A stretch of DNA of 64,000 nucleotides from Cedecea neteri (lineage in GTDB: Bacteria; Pseudomonadota; Gammaproteobacteria; Enterobacterales; Enterobacteriaceae): positions 1,798,001-1,862,000 of the forward strand of contig NZ_CP009451.1 in the NCBI RefSeq assembly GCF_000757825.1. Reading direction: 5' to 3'. Shown here in pieces: positions 40,491 through 49,660 of this stretch (positions within the stretch are counted from its first letter, which is position 1; every line of letters begins with the position of its first letter). Below the pieces are notes generated by a model. The model searched no databases, was not told the origin of the DNA, and saw only the letters and a list, made by a program, of their open reading frames with translations. The translations under genes and the position numbers were made by a program.

Positions 40491-41345
40491 ATGACCCATC
40501 CAACCGTGTGGCAGGAAACGCTACATGACAAGTTTGGCCAGTACTTTGCCATCGACAACGTCCTTTACCACGAAAAAACCGACCACCAGGATCTGATCAT
40601 CTTTGAAAATGCGGCTTTCGGCCGGGTGATGGCGCTGGACGGCGTGGTGCAAACCACCGAGCGCGATGAGTTTATCTACCATGAGATGATGACCCACGTT
40701 CCGCTGCTGGCGCACGGCCAGGCGGAGCACGTGCTGATTATCGGCGGCGGCGACGGCGCAATGCTGCGTGAGGTTTGCCGACATCGCGGCGTGAAGACGA
40801 TAACCATGGTGGAGATCGATGCTGGCGTTGTGGCCTTCTGCCGCCAGTATTTACCGAACCATAATGCCGGCAGCTATGACGACCCGCGTTTTACGCTGGT
40901 TATCAACGACGGCGTCAACTTTGTTAACCAGACCACCCAGACCTTCGATGTGATTATCTCAGACTGCACCGATCCTATCGGGCCGGGAGAAAGCCTGTTC
41001 ACCTCTGATTTTTATCAGGGCTGCAAGCGCTGCCTGAATCCTGGCGGGGTCTTCGTTGCCCAGAACGGCGTTTGCTTCCTGCAGCAGGATGAAGCCATCG
41101 ACAGCCACCGCAAGCTGGGCCACTACTTTGGCGACGTCAGCTTTTACCAGGCGGCTATACCGACCTATTTTGGCGGCATCATGACCTTTGCATGGGCAAC
41201 CGATAACCCGGCGCTTCGTCACTTATCGAGCGAAATCATTCAGGCACGCTTTCATAAAGCCGGCATTTCCTGCCGCTACTATACCCCTGCAGTCCACACG
41301 GCCGCGTTTGCGCTTCCGCAGTATTTGCTGGATGCGCTGTCCTGA
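40491..41345 (+). CDS. speE: Polyamine aminopropyltransferase (spermidine synthase) SpeE
   Basis: SpeE moves the aminopropyl group of decarboxylated SAM to putrescine, forming spermidine and methylthioadenosine, which MtnN then cleaves. The SAM-binding segment [15 protein letters not shown] (about residues 77-91), the [14 protein letters not shown] gate and the [16 protein letters not shown] end are family hallmarks. The start at 40491 has GAGGAGG nine bases upstream; product 284 residues (E. coli 288). speD follows after 27 bases in the same operon. Confidence 0.97.
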   Translation: MTHPTVWQETLHDKFGQYFAIDNVLYHEKTDHQDLIIFENAAFGRVMALDGVVQTTERDEFIYHEMMTHVPLLAHGQAEHVLIIGGGDGAMLREVCRHRGVKTITMVEIDAGVVAFCRQYLPNHNAGSYDDPRFTLVINDGVNFVNQTTQTFDVIISDCTDPIGPGESLFTSDFYQGCKRCLNPGGVFVAQNGVCFLQQDEAIDSHRKLGHYFGDVSFYQAAIPTYFGGIMTFAWATDNPALRHLSSEIIQARFHKAGISCRYYTPAVHTAAFALPQYLLDALS

Positions 41346-41372
41346 CAGCCGCCCTCTGGAGACGATAAAAAA

Positions 41373-42167
41373 TTGAAAAAACTGAAACTGCACGGCTTTA
41401 ACAACCTGACCAAAAGCCTGAGTTTTTGTATCTACGATATCTGCTATGCCAAAACCGCCGATGAGCGTGACGGCTACATCGCCTATATCGACGAGCTGTA
41501 TAACGCTAACCGCCTGACGGAAATCCTCAGCGAAACCTGCTCCATCATCGGCGCCAATATCCTGAACATCGCCCGTCAGGATTATGAGCCGCAGGGTGCC
41601 AGCGTCACTATTCTGGTGAGTGAGGAGCCCGTCGACCCGCAGAGTATCGACCAGTCAGAACATCCAGGCCCGCTGCCGGACGCGATTGTCGCCCATCTTG
41701 ATAAAAGCCATATCTGCGTTCACACCTATCCGGAAAGCCATCCTGAAGGCGGCCTGTGCACCTTCAGGGCCGATATAGAAGTGTCGACCTGCGGGGTGAT
41801 TTCTCCGCTGAACGCGCTCAATTACCTGATTCACCAGCTAGAAAGCGATATCGTGACCATCGACTATCGCGTACGCGGCTTTACCCGCGATGTGAACGGC
41901 CTGAAGCATTTCATCGACCACGAGATAAACTCAATTCAGAACTTTATGTCCGACGATATGAAGGCGCTGTACGACATGGTGGACGTCAACGTGTACCAGG
42001 AGAACATCTTCCATACCAAGATGTTGCTGAAAGAGTTTGACCTCAAACACTACCTGTTTAACGTCAAACCTGAGGAGTTGAGTGCCGAAGAACGAAAAAC
42101 GATCGCCGACCTGCTGTGGAAAGAGATGCGCGAAATCTACTACGGCCGCAACATTCCGGCTGTATAA
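41373..42167 (+). CDS. speD: S-adenosylmethionine decarboxylase proenzyme SpeD
   Basis: SpeD decarboxylates SAM to supply SpeE. The 264-residue proenzyme cuts itself between K111 and S112 (LDKSHICVH) to form the pyruvoyl group. C140-type residues in STCGVISP and the ESHPEGG loop are present. Start is TTG at 41373, the same rare start as in E. coli, with GGAG eleven bases upstream; this probably lowers translation relative to speE. A hairpin shared with yacL ends the operon. Confidence 0.97.
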   Translation: MKKLKLHGFNNLTKSLSFCIYDICYAKTADERDGYIAYIDELYNANRLTEILSETCSIIGANILNIARQDYEPQGASVTILVSEEPVDPQSIDQSEHPGPLPDAIVAHLDKSHICVHTYPESHPEGGLCTFRADIEVSTCGVISPLNALNYLIHQLESDIVTIDYRVRGFTRDVNGLKHFIDHEINSIQNFMSDDMKALYDMVDVNVYQENIFHTKMLLKEFDLKHYLFNVKPEELSAEERKTIADLLWKEMREIYYGRNIPAV

Positions 42168-42176
42168 ATCTTGATG

Positions 42177-42201
42177 ACGTGGAGCGCCCGGGGCTCCACG
42201 T
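42177..42201. terminator. Hairpin between speD and yacL
   Basis: A 9-bp perfect stem (ACGTGGAGC/GCTCCACGT) with a 7-base GC loop between two convergent stops. No T run follows on either strand. Confidence 0.55.
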
Positions 42202-42204
42202 TAC

Positions 42205-42567
42205 TCAACGCTGCTGCAGGAATTCCCGGTAAGCGTTAACCACCTGAAGAAAATCCTCTACGCCGCAAAAAGAGAGGCTTTCTTCGTCGTAATAGCTCAT
42301 CCCCTCTTCTATCTCATCGCCGGAGATTTCCAGCTGATTGGCACGGACGATCACCTCTTCTTCGTCCAGCCACAGGGTATATTCATGCCCGGCACGCTGC
42401 CACTGACGTTCGCTGCCTTTCACCGAGAGCACGGCCTGCTCGACTTCATCCAGAAGCGCCAGATTGCCCTTCACTTCTTCATTAAACCAGTGGCCGACAA
42501 CCTCGTGCCCCATCGACATACGCACCTTCACCACGCCGGTGATGTCACGCAGAAATTCATAGTCCAT
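42205..42567 (-). CDS. yacL: UPF0231 family protein YacL
   Basis: A 120-residue acidic soluble protein equal in length to E. coli YacL, of unknown function. The conserved N terminus [21 protein letters not shown] and the [11 protein letters not shown] segment identify the family. The start at 42567 has AGAGG about eight bases upstream; a longer frame to 42606 is not homologous. It lies after acnB on the same strand but is separated from it by a terminator. Confidence 0.92.
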   Translation of the reverse strand: MDYEFLRDITGVVKVRMSMGHEVVGHWFNEEVKGNLALLDEVEQAVLSVKGSERQWQRAGHEYTLWLDEEEVIVRANQLEISGDEIEEGMSYYDEESLSFCGVEDFLQVVNAYREFLQQR

Positions 42568-42718
42568 CGCTGTTTCCTCTACATCGCGGGGGAAATCCTC
42601 ACCCACGCTTACAGGCTTAATTATCGCAGCAAAGTTGGGGGAAAACAGCGGGGCGAGTACAAGGCCGAGAAATAAAAAGGTGAGAGCGGGACCCTGCGGT
42701 CTGATGCCCTCACCCGTC

Positions 42719-42736
42719 CCTCTCCCGTAGGAGAGG
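42719..42736. repeat. CTCTCC-type palindrome between yacL and acnB
   Basis: A 7-bp stem (CCTCTCC/GGAGAGG) with loop CGTA, preceded by GCCCTCACCCGT. It resembles the palindromes at 12233-12269 and 30659-30682. Confidence 0.55.
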
Positions 42737-42747
42737 ATGCAAACGCT

Positions 42748-42774
42748 AAAAACCGTCTCTTCAGAGACGGTTTT
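42748..42774 (-). terminator. acnB terminator
   Basis: On the minus strand an 11-bp stem (AAAACCGTCTC/GAGACGGTTTT, four-base loop) runs into five T, five bases after the acnB stop. Confidence 0.88.
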
Positions 42775-42779
42775 GCTGT

Positions 42780-45377
42780 TTATACCGCAGTCTGGAAGAT
42801 AACGCCGTCAGCCTTCTCGGTGTACTGAGAAAGCTGGTCAAAGTTCAGGTAGCGGTAGGTATCCACCGCCGTTTTATCAACCTGAGCCATGAAGGTCTGG
42901 TATTCATCAGGGGTTGGCAGTTTACCCAGCAGGGAAGCGACTGCCGCCAGCTCTGCGGACGCCAGGAAGACGTTCGCCCCGGTGCCCAAACGGTTCGGGA
43001 AGTTACGGGTCGAGGTCGATACCACGGTTGCCCCATCCGCCACGCGAGCCTGGTTACCCATGCACAGGGAGCAGCCTGGAATTTCGATACGCGCCCCGCT
43101 CTTACCGAACACGCTGTAATAACCTTCTTCGGTCAGTTGAGCCGCATCCATACGGGTTGGCGGAGCCACCCACAGGCGGGTTGGCAGCTGACCTTTGTGG
43201 CTGTCCAGCAGCTTACCGGCAGCACGGAAGTGGCCGATGTTGGTCATGCAGGAACCGATAAACACTTCATCAATCTTCTCACCGGCAACGTCGGACAGCA
43301 GACGAGCATCGTCCGGGTCATTTGGCGCGCAGAGGATAGGTTCTTTGATATCGTTCAGATCGATGTCGATCACTGCCGCGTATTCTGCGTCAGCGTCGGC
43401 TTCCATCAGCTGTGGATCGGCCAGCCATTTTTCCATGCCCTGAATACGACGCTCAAGCGTACGACGGTCGCCGTAACCTTCGGCAATCATCCATTTCAAC
43501 AGCACGATGTTGGAGTTCAGATACTCTTCGATCGGCTCGCGATCCAGCTTAATGGTACAACCTGCGGCGGAACGCTCAGCGGAAGCATCGGTCAGCTCAA
43601 ACGCCTGCTCAACTTTAAGCGTTGGCAGACCTTCGATTTCCAGGATGCGGCCAGAGAAGATGTTTTTCTTCCCTTTCTTCTCGACGGTCAGCAGGCCCTG
43701 CTTGATAGCGTACAGCGGAATAGCATGCACCAAATCACGCAGGGTAATACCCGGCTGCATTTTGCCTTTAAAGCGAACCAGCACGGACTCCGGCATATCC
43801 AGAGGCATAACGCCGGTCGCGGCGGCAAACGCCACCAGGCCAGAACCCGCTGGGAATGAAATCCCGATAGGGAAACGGGTGTGGGAGTCACCGCCGGTGC
43901 CAACGGTATCCGGCAGCAGCATGCGGTTCAGCCACGAGTGAATGACGCCATCGCCCGGACGCAGAGACACGCCGCCACGGTTCATAATGAAATCAGGCAG
44001 AGTGTGGTGAGTCGTCACGTCAACCGGCTTCGGATAAGCGGCGGTGTGACAGAAGGACTGCATCACCAGGTCAGCGGAGAAGCCAAGGCAAGCCAGGTCT
44101 TTCAGCTCATCACGGGTCATTGGGCCGGTGGTGTCCTGGGAGCCTACGGAAGTCATCTTCGGCTCGCAGTAAGCGCCAGGGCGCACGCCATCTACGCCAC
44201 AGGCGCGGCCAACCATTTTCTGCGCCAGCGAGTAACCACGGGTGCTGGCAGCAACGTCTTTCGCCTGAACGAAGACTTCGCTGTGCGGCAGGCTCAGCGC
44301 TTCACGCGCTTTGGTCGTCAGGCCACGGCCGATGATCAGCGGAATACGGCCGCCGGCGCGGACTTCGTCCAGCAGCACGTCGGTTTTCAGTTCAAAGTTG
44401 GCGATTACCGCGTCGGTGTCGTGATTACGCACTTCGCCTTTGTACGGGTAAATGTCGATAACATCGCCCATATTCAGGTCATTTACGTCAACTTCGATCG
44501 GCAGTGCACCGGCATCTTCCATGGTGTTAAAGAAGATTGGCGCAATTTTCCCGCCGAGCACGACGCCGCCGCCGCGCTTGTTCGGCACGTTCGGGATGTC
44601 GTCGCCCATAAACCACAGCACGGAGTTGGTGGCGGATTTACGGGAAGAACCGGTGCCCACAACGTCGCCCACGTAGGCCAGCGGGAAACCTTTCTTCTGC
44701 AACGCTTCGATCTGCTTGATCGGGCCAATAGCGCCAGCCTGATCCGGCTCGATGCCTTCGCGGGCATTTTTCAGCATCGCCAGGGCGTGCAGCGGGATGT
44801 CCGGGCGGGACCAGGCGTCCGGCGCAGGAGACAGGTCATCGGTGTTGGTTTCGCCGGTGACCTTAAAGACGGTAACGGTGATTTTCTCGGCCAGTTTAGG
44901 GCGAGACAGGAACCACTCGGCTTCGGACCAGGACTTCAGTACCTGCTGAGCGTAGGTGTTGCCCGCTTTGGCTTTCTCTTCTACGTCGTAGAAGTTATCG
45001 AACATCAGGAGCGTGTGGGACAGCGCTTTGGCGGCAATCGGCGCCAGCTTTTCGTTATCCAGCGCGTCAATCAGCGGATGAATGTTGTAGCCACCCTGCA
45101 TGGTGCCCAGCAGTTCAATGGCTTTTTCAGGGGAGATCAGCGGGGAAGTGGCATCGCCTTTGGCAATGGCAGCAAGGAAACCTGCTTTCACGTAGGCGGC
45201 TTCATCAACGCCCGGCGGTACACGGTTAGTAATCAGATCTAACAGGAATGCTTCTTCACCTGCGGGTGGGGTTTTCAGCAGCTCAACCAGTGCGGCCATT
45301 TGGGTGGCATCTAAGGGTTTTGGAACAATCCCTTCTGCGGCACGTTCAGCTACGTGCTTACGGTATTCTTCTAGCAC
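42780..45377 (-). CDS. acnB: Aconitate hydratase B AcnB
   Basis: AcnB is the main TCA-cycle aconitase (citrate to isocitrate) and also acts on 2-methylisocitrate; the apo form binds mRNA. The 865 residues match E. coli. The N-terminal HEAT-like domain precedes the swivel domain, and the 4Fe-4S cysteines lie in [10 protein letters not shown] and GCSLCMGNQ. The start is GTG at 45377: AGGAG stands eight bases upstream and the residues then read [15 protein letters not shown]. The open frame to 45431 has no homology. A promoter is seen at 45483-45511. Confidence 0.98.
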   Translation of the reverse strand: MLEEYRKHVAERAAEGIVPKPLDATQMAALVELLKTPPAGEEAFLLDLITNRVPPGVDEAAYVKAGFLAAIAKGDATSPLISPEKAIELLGTMQGGYNIHPLIDALDNEKLAPIAAKALSHTLLMFDNFYDVEEKAKAGNTYAQQVLKSWSEAEWFLSRPKLAEKITVTVFKVTGETNTDDLSPAPDAWSRPDIPLHALAMLKNAREGIEPDQAGAIGPIKQIEALQKKGFPLAYVGDVVGTGSSRKSATNSVLWFMGDDIPNVPNKRGGGVVLGGKIAPIFFNTMEDAGALPIEVDVNDLNMGDVIDIYPYKGEVRNHDTDAVIANFELKTDVLLDEVRAGGRIPLIIGRGLTTKAREALSLPHSEVFVQAKDVAASTRGYSLAQKMVGRACGVDGVRPGAYCEPKMTSVGSQDTTGPMTRDELKDLACLGFSADLVMQSFCHTAAYPKPVDVTTHHTLPDFIMNRGGVSLRPGDGVIHSWLNRMLLPDTVGTGGDSHTRFPIGISFPAGSGLVAFAAATGVMPLDMPESVLVRFKGKMQPGITLRDLVHAIPLYAIKQGLLTVEKKGKKNIFSGRILEIEGLPTLKVEQAFELTDASAERSAAGCTIKLDREPIEEYLNSNIVLLKWMIAEGYGDRRTLERRIQGMEKWLADPQLMEADADAEYAAVIDIDLNDIKEPILCAPNDPDDARLLSDVAGEKIDEVFIGSCMTNIGHFRAAGKLLDSHKGQLPTRLWVAPPTRMDAAQLTEEGYYSVFGKSGARIEIPGCSLCMGNQARVADGATVVSTSTRNFPNRLGTGANVFLASAELAAVASLLGKLPTPDEYQTFMAQVDKTAVDTYRYLNFDQLSQYTEKADGVIFQTAV

Positions 45378-45482
45378 GACGGTTCTCCTCGCTCTCATTG
45401 TCATTTGGCGCCACCGGATCTCTCTCTTCACGCTCCTGTGAGACAGCAGTTTGTAGGGTAAATGCCCGGTACCGCGTCGGGC

Positions 45483-45511
45483 AGCATATCAGGATTTTCA
45501 GGGGGTGTTAA
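45483..45511 (-). promoter_or_regulatory. Probable acnB promoter
   Basis: On the minus strand TTAACA and TATGCT are 17 bases apart, with TGA ahead of the -10 box making an extended -10. The start near 45476 gives a leader of about 98 bases. Confidence 0.6.
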
Positions 45512-45593
45512 TCTGTTTACAAAAAAGCAACATTAAAACATTGCTGAATCGTTAAGGGGGAATAGATTACTTTTTGATATGACGTTCAGGCAC

Positions 45594-45616
45594 AAAAAAA
45601 CCGCATTTCGGCGGTT
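45594..45616 (-). terminator. Extra minus-strand terminator upstream of acnB
   Basis: On the minus strand the stem AACCGC/GCGGTT with a 6-base loop is followed by seven T. It ends a minus-strand transcript ahead of the acnB promoter. lpd already has its own terminator 500 bases earlier, so the source of that transcript is not obvious. Confidence 0.7.
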
Positions 45617-45960
45617 CGTTTGCCCTGACAAAGTGGTAGCACACGATGACAGGAGATGTTTTGTGGCAAGTCCAGTACGAGAACGATAATGCCCTTATCA
45701 GTTTGTGGTTGCAAGACATCTTGTTTATTTTGCGAACAAACATCTAAAAGAGGATGCAAGCCACTGCAAACTTAAAATATCCATATCTGAGCGCACTCTT
45801 TTATCCTACATTCGACGACGGCCTGCTTCGCTGGTGTAGCAGCCAGTCATCGGGTTCGGGAGCAGCTCAACCGCTCTACGTGGTAAGTCCTGTACACTTG
45901 CCTGATTCTGCCTTTCCCGGTGAAGAAGGGATCGCCGTAGCCCAAAAGGGTATACACGCA

Positions 45961-46080
45961 ATGGAAATGCGTTTGCTGTACGCGCTGCTTCTGTTGTCAG
46001 GTTCACTGCTTTCGCTGAGCCAGGGTGGCTGGAATATTTCAGACATCAGCGTTCAGTTCGTTTTGAACCTGGGCAATTAA
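45961..46080 (+). CDS. Possible small membrane/secreted peptide (39 codons) between acnB and lpd
   Basis: I do not recognise this frame. From ATG 45961 (or 45967) it encodes 39 or 37 residues: a basic start MEMR, a hydrophobic helix of about 14 residues rich in leucine and serine, then GGWNISDISVQFVLNLGN. AGGG lies about 11 bases upstream, a weak ribosome site. A plus-strand terminator with TTTT follows six bases after the stop, which supports a real transcript on this strand. The frame is open back to 45754, but the ATG there has no usable ribosome site. E. coli has the unrelated large yacH on this strand at this place. Expression is not shown; the frame could be chance within a noncoding RNA. 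Confidence 0.35.
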   Translation: MEMRLLYALLLLSGSLLSLSQGGWNISDISVQFVLNLGN

Positions 46081-46086
46081 GCTACT

Positions 46087-46110
46087 GGCCGCTCGCAAGG
46101 GCGGCCTTTT
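46087..46110 (+). terminator. Plus-strand terminator between acnB and lpd
   Basis: Stem GGCCGC/GCGGCC with an 8-base loop followed by TTTT. No annotated plus-strand gene precedes it except the small frame at 45961-46080. Confidence 0.65.
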
Positions 46111-46116
46111 ACGGGC

Positions 46117-46140
46117 AAAAAAAACGGCCCCGAAGGGCCG
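46117..46140 (-). terminator. lpd terminator
   Basis: On the minus strand CGGCCC-TTCG-GGGCCG, a stem with a stable tetraloop, is followed by eight T. It ends the pdhR-aceEF-lpd transcript. Confidence 0.9.
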
Positions 46141-46159
46141 CTTTATCAAACTCGAAAAG

Positions 46160-47584
46160 TTACTTTTTCTTCGCTTTCGCGTTTGGCAGGTCGGTGATGC
46201 TGCCTTCGAACACTTCAGCCGCCAGGCCAACGGATTCGTGCAGCGTCGGGTGAGCGTGGATGGTGAGCGCAATATCTTCTGCGTCACAGCCCATCTCGAT
46301 AGCCAGACCGATTTCGCCCAGCAGCTCGCCGCCGTTAGTCCCGACAATCGCCCCACCGATAACGCGGTGAGTCTCTTTGTCGAAGATAAGCTTGGTCACG
46401 CCATCGGCGCAGTCGGAAGCGATAGCACGGCCAGAAGCTGCCCACGGGAAGGTGGCGGTTTCGTAGCTGATGCCTTTCTCTTTCGCTTCTTTCTCGGTCA
46501 GACCAACCCATGCAACTTCTGGCTCGGTGTAAGCGATAGATGGGATCACTTTCGGGTCGAAGTAGTGCTTCATCCCGGCGATAACTTCTGCGGCAACGTG
46601 GCCTTCGTGAACACCTTTGTGCGCCAGCATTGGCTGACCGACGATATCGCCGATAGCAAAAATGTGAGGAACGTTGGTGCGCAGCTGCTTGTCAACGCGG
46701 ATAAAGCCACGGTCGTCCACTTCAACACCGGCTTTGCCGGCATCAAGGTTTTTACCGTTCGGCACGCGGCCGATAGCGACCAGAACCGCGTCGTAACGCT
46801 GTGGTTCAGCAGGGGCTTTTTTGCCTTCCATGGAAACGTAGATGCCGTCTTCTTTCGCTTCAACGGCGGTCACTTTGGTTTCCAGCATCAGGTTGAATTT
46901 CTTGCTGATGCGTTTGGTGAAGACCTTAACGATGTCTTTGTCTGCAGCCGGAATAACCTGGTCGAACATTTCAACCACGTCAATGTCTGAACCCAGCGCA
47001 TGGTACACGGTGCCCATTTCCAGACCGATGATACCGCCGCCCATAACCAGCAGGCGTTTCGGTACGGATTTCAGCTCCAGCGCGTCCGTGGAGTCCCACA
47101 CGCGTGAGTCTTCATGAGGAATGAACGGCAGCTCGATCGGACGGGAACCCGCCGCGATGATAGCGTTGTCGAAGTTGATCACGGTTTTACCGTTTTCGCC
47201 TTCAACTTCCAGGGTGTTAGCCCCGGTGAATTTACCCAGACCGTTTACCACTTTCACTTTACGGCCTTTGGCCATACCCGCCAGGCCGCCGGTCAGCTGA
47301 GTGATAACTTTTTCTTTCCAGGTACGAATTTTGTCGATATCGGTTTTCGGCTCACCGAAAACGATGCCGTGCTCGGCCAGTGCTTTGGCTTCTTCGATAA
47401 CTTTAGCAACGTGCAGCAGCGCTTTAGAAGGGATACAGCCGACGTTCAGACAAACACCGCCGAGGGTGCTGTAACGCTCTACGATGACGGTTTCCAGACC
47501 TAAATCCGCGGCGCGGAATGCTGCGGAGTAACCTGCTGGGCCTGCCCCAAGTACTACGACCTGAGTTTTGATTTCTGTGCTCAT
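46160..47584 (-). CDS. lpd: Dihydrolipoyl dehydrogenase Lpd (E3)
   Basis: Lpd reoxidises lipoyl groups with NAD+ in pyruvate and 2-oxoglutarate dehydrogenase and in the glycine cleavage system. The 474 residues match E. coli. The FAD fingerprint GAGPAGYSAA, the redox cysteines C45 and C50 (GGVCLNVGCIPSK), the NAD motif MGGGIIGLEMG and the active-site HAHPTLHES are present. Of two adjacent ATG codons the second (47584) has AGAGG at a proper distance. It is the distal gene of the pdh operon but has its own promoter region with ArcA-like repeats, allowing expression for the other complexes. Confidence 0.98.
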   Translation of the reverse strand: MSTEIKTQVVVLGAGPAGYSAAFRAADLGLETVIVERYSTLGGVCLNVGCIPSKALLHVAKVIEEAKALAEHGIVFGEPKTDIDKIRTWKEKVITQLTGGLAGMAKGRKVKVVNGLGKFTGANTLEVEGENGKTVINFDNAIIAAGSRPIELPFIPHEDSRVWDSTDALELKSVPKRLLVMGGGIIGLEMGTVYHALGSDIDVVEMFDQVIPAADKDIVKVFTKRISKKFNLMLETKVTAVEAKEDGIYVSMEGKKAPAEPQRYDAVLVAIGRVPNGKNLDAGKAGVEVDDRGFIRVDKQLRTNVPHIFAIGDIVGQPMLAHKGVHEGHVAAEVIAGMKHYFDPKVIPSIAYTEPEVAWVGLTEKEAKEKGISYETATFPWAASGRAIASDCADGVTKLIFDKETHRVIGGAIVGTNGGELLGEIGLAIEMGCDAEDIALTIHAHPTLHESVGLAAEVFEGSITDLPNAKAKKK

Positions 47585-47652
47585 CATGACCTCTTAATTT
47601 ATACCCGTCGTCCACCGGGTCGTTCTATCCGCCCGCAGTTTACAAAATTGTT

Positions 47653-47671
47653 AACAATTTTTAAACAACAA
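47653..47671 (-). promoter_or_regulatory. ArcA-like direct repeats upstream of lpd
   Basis: On the minus strand TTGTTTA and TTGTTAA are spaced 11 bases start to start, the repeat period of ArcA sites, with one more TTGTT three bases upstream. Repression of the lpd promoter by ArcA under low oxygen is inferred from E. coli. Confidence 0.5.
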
Positions 47672-47728
47672 ACGGCTCACGAATTGTCGCTTTCGCCGAT
47701 AACCTCACAAACCGCATGAGATTATCAG

Positions 47729-47756
47729 AAAAAAGCCGGCCGATTGGCCGGCTTTT
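47729..47756 (-). terminator. aceF terminator
   Basis: On the minus strand an 11-bp stem with AAAAGCCGGCC arms and loop AATC is followed by T6, four bases after the aceF stop. It partly separates aceEF from lpd. Confidence 0.88.
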
Positions 47757-47759
47757 CAA

Positions 47760-49646
47760 TTACATCACCAGGCGGCGAATATCAGACAGCATATTGTTGA
47801 TGATGGTGATAAAGCGAGCCCCATCAGCGCCGTCGATTACGCGGTGGTCGAAGGAAAGAGACATTGGCATCATCAGACGCGGCGTGAACTCTTTACCGTT
47901 CCAGACCGGCTCCATTGCAGACTTGGAGACACCCAGGATAGCCACTTCTGGCGCGTTAACAATCGGCGCGAAGTGAGTTGTCCCGATACCACCCAGGCTG
48001 GAAATGGTGAAGCAGCCGCCCTGCATTTCGCCAGCGGTCAGCTTGCCGTCGCGAGCTTTTTTGGAGATAGCCATCAGTTCGCGAGACAGCTCGGTGATGC
48101 TCTTCTTGTTCACGTCTTTGAAGACCGGAACAACCAGACCATTCGGGGTATCAACCGCCACACCGATGTTGATGTATTTTTTCAGGGTCAGCTTCTGGCC
48201 ATCTTCGGACAGGGAGCTGTTGAAGCGAGGCATCTGCTCCAGCGCGGCCGCAACGGCTTTCATGATGAACACCACAGGGGTGAACTTCACGTCCAGCTTA
48301 CGCTTAGCGGCTTCGTCGTTCTGCTGCTTACGGAACGCTTCCAGATCGGTGATATCGGTTTTGTCGAAGTGGGTAACGTGCGGGATCATCACCCAGTTAC
48401 GGCTCAGGTTAGCACCAGAGATTTTCTGGATGCGGCCCATTTCCACTTCTTCGATTTCGCCGAACTTGCTGAAGTCTACTTTCGGCCATGGCAGCATGCC
48501 CGGCAGACCGCCGCCGGTCGCAGCCGGAGCTGCTTCAGCGCGCTTAACAGCGTCTTTCACGTAAGCCTGAACGTCTTCGCGCAGGATACGACCTTTACGG
48601 CCGGTGCCTTTCACTTTCGCCAGGTTAACGCCGAACTCGCGAGCCAGACGACGGATCAGCGGAGTCGCATGAACGTACGCGTCATTTTCAGCGAATTCAG
48701 ATTTGCCTTCTGCTTTAGCAGCTGGCGCCGCGGCTTTTGCTGCCGGGGCTGGTGCCGCAGCGGCTGGAGCTGGTGCAGCAGCCGGGGCCGCAGCAGGCGC
48801 AGCGCCTTCCACTTCGAAGACCATGATCAGGGAGCCGGTAGACACTTTGTCGCCGGTGCTGATTTTGATTTCTTTCACGGTACCGGCGAATGGCGCAGGC
48901 ACTTCCATGGAAGCTTTGTCGCCTTCAACGGTAATCAGTGACTGCTCAGCGGCAACTTTATCGCCCACTTTGACCATCACTTCAGTGACTTCAACTTCGT
49001 CACCGCCGATGTCCGGGACGTTAACTTCTTTCGAGGCAGAAGCCGCAGGCGCAGCGGCGGCGGCGGGAGCAGCAGCCTGTGCTGGAGCGGCCGCAGGTGC
49101 AGCACCCGCCACTTCGAAGACCATGATCAGAGAGCCGGTAGACACTTTGTCGCCGGTGCTGATTTTGATCTCTTTAACCACGCCCGCGAACGGAGCCGGT
49201 ACTTCCATAGAGGCTTTGTCGCCTTCTACGGTGAGCAGAGACTGTTCAGCGGCAACGGTGTCGCCCACTTTGACCATGATCTCGGTAACTTCTACTTCGT
49301 CACCGCCGATGTCCGGCACGTTAACGTCTTTTGCGCTCGCGGCAGCAGGTGCTGCGGCCGGTGCGGCTTCTTTCTTCTCTTCTGCCTTAGCAGGTGCAGC
49401 GGCTGCTGCACCTTCGGCGGAATCGAAAATCATAATCAGTTTGCCGGTCTCGGTTTTGTCGCCGACAGAGACTTTGATCTCTTTTACGACGCCAGCCTCT
49501 GGAGACGGAACTTCCATAGAGGCTTTGTCGCCTTCTACGACGATCAGCGACTGTTCAGCTTCAACTTTGTCGCCAACTTTGACCAGGATCTCGGTGATTT
49601 CAACTTCATCAGCGCCGATGTCTGGTACTTTGATTTCGATAGCCAT
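47760..49646 (-). CDS. aceF: Dihydrolipoyl acetyltransferase AceF (E2 of pyruvate dehydrogenase)
   Basis: AceF forms the 24-mer core of pyruvate dehydrogenase and passes acetyl groups to CoA. The 628 residues (E. coli 630) hold three tandem lipoyl domains with lipoylated lysines K41, K144 and K244, each in [10 protein letters not shown]. Alanine/proline-rich linkers follow each domain. Next come a peripheral subunit-binding domain ([14 protein letters not shown]) and the catalytic domain ending with [13 protein letters not shown]. Domains two and three are encoded by nearly identical DNA 300 bases apart. The gene starts 14 bases after aceE. Confidence 0.98.
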   Translation of the reverse strand: MAIEIKVPDIGADEVEITEILVKVGDKVEAEQSLIVVEGDKASMEVPSPEAGVVKEIKVSVGDKTETGKLIMIFDSAEGAAAAAPAKAEEKKEAAPAAAPAAASAKDVNVPDIGGDEVEVTEIMVKVGDTVAAEQSLLTVEGDKASMEVPAPFAGVVKEIKISTGDKVSTGSLIMVFEVAGAAPAAAPAQAAAPAAAAAPAASASKEVNVPDIGGDEVEVTEVMVKVGDKVAAEQSLITVEGDKASMEVPAPFAGTVKEIKISTGDKVSTGSLIMVFEVEGAAPAAAPAAAPAPAAAAPAPAAKAAAPAAKAEGKSEFAENDAYVHATPLIRRLAREFGVNLAKVKGTGRKGRILREDVQAYVKDAVKRAEAAPAATGGGLPGMLPWPKVDFSKFGEIEEVEMGRIQKISGANLSRNWVMIPHVTHFDKTDITDLEAFRKQQNDEAAKRKLDVKFTPVVFIMKAVAAALEQMPRFNSSLSEDGQKLTLKKYINIGVAVDTPNGLVVPVFKDVNKKSITELSRELMAISKKARDGKLTAGEMQGGCFTISSLGGIGTTHFAPIVNAPEVAILGVSKSAMEPVWNGKEFTPRLMMPMSLSFDHRVIDGADGARFITIINNMLSDIRRLVM

Positions 49647-49660
49647 TGTCTCTTTACCTC

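Noticed and set aside
45754..45960. A longer version (108 codons) of the small frame between acnB and lpd
   Set aside because: Its ATG directly abuts AGAGG, leaving no spacing for a ribosome site, and the added sequence looks unstructured. The shorter start at 45961 is preferred.
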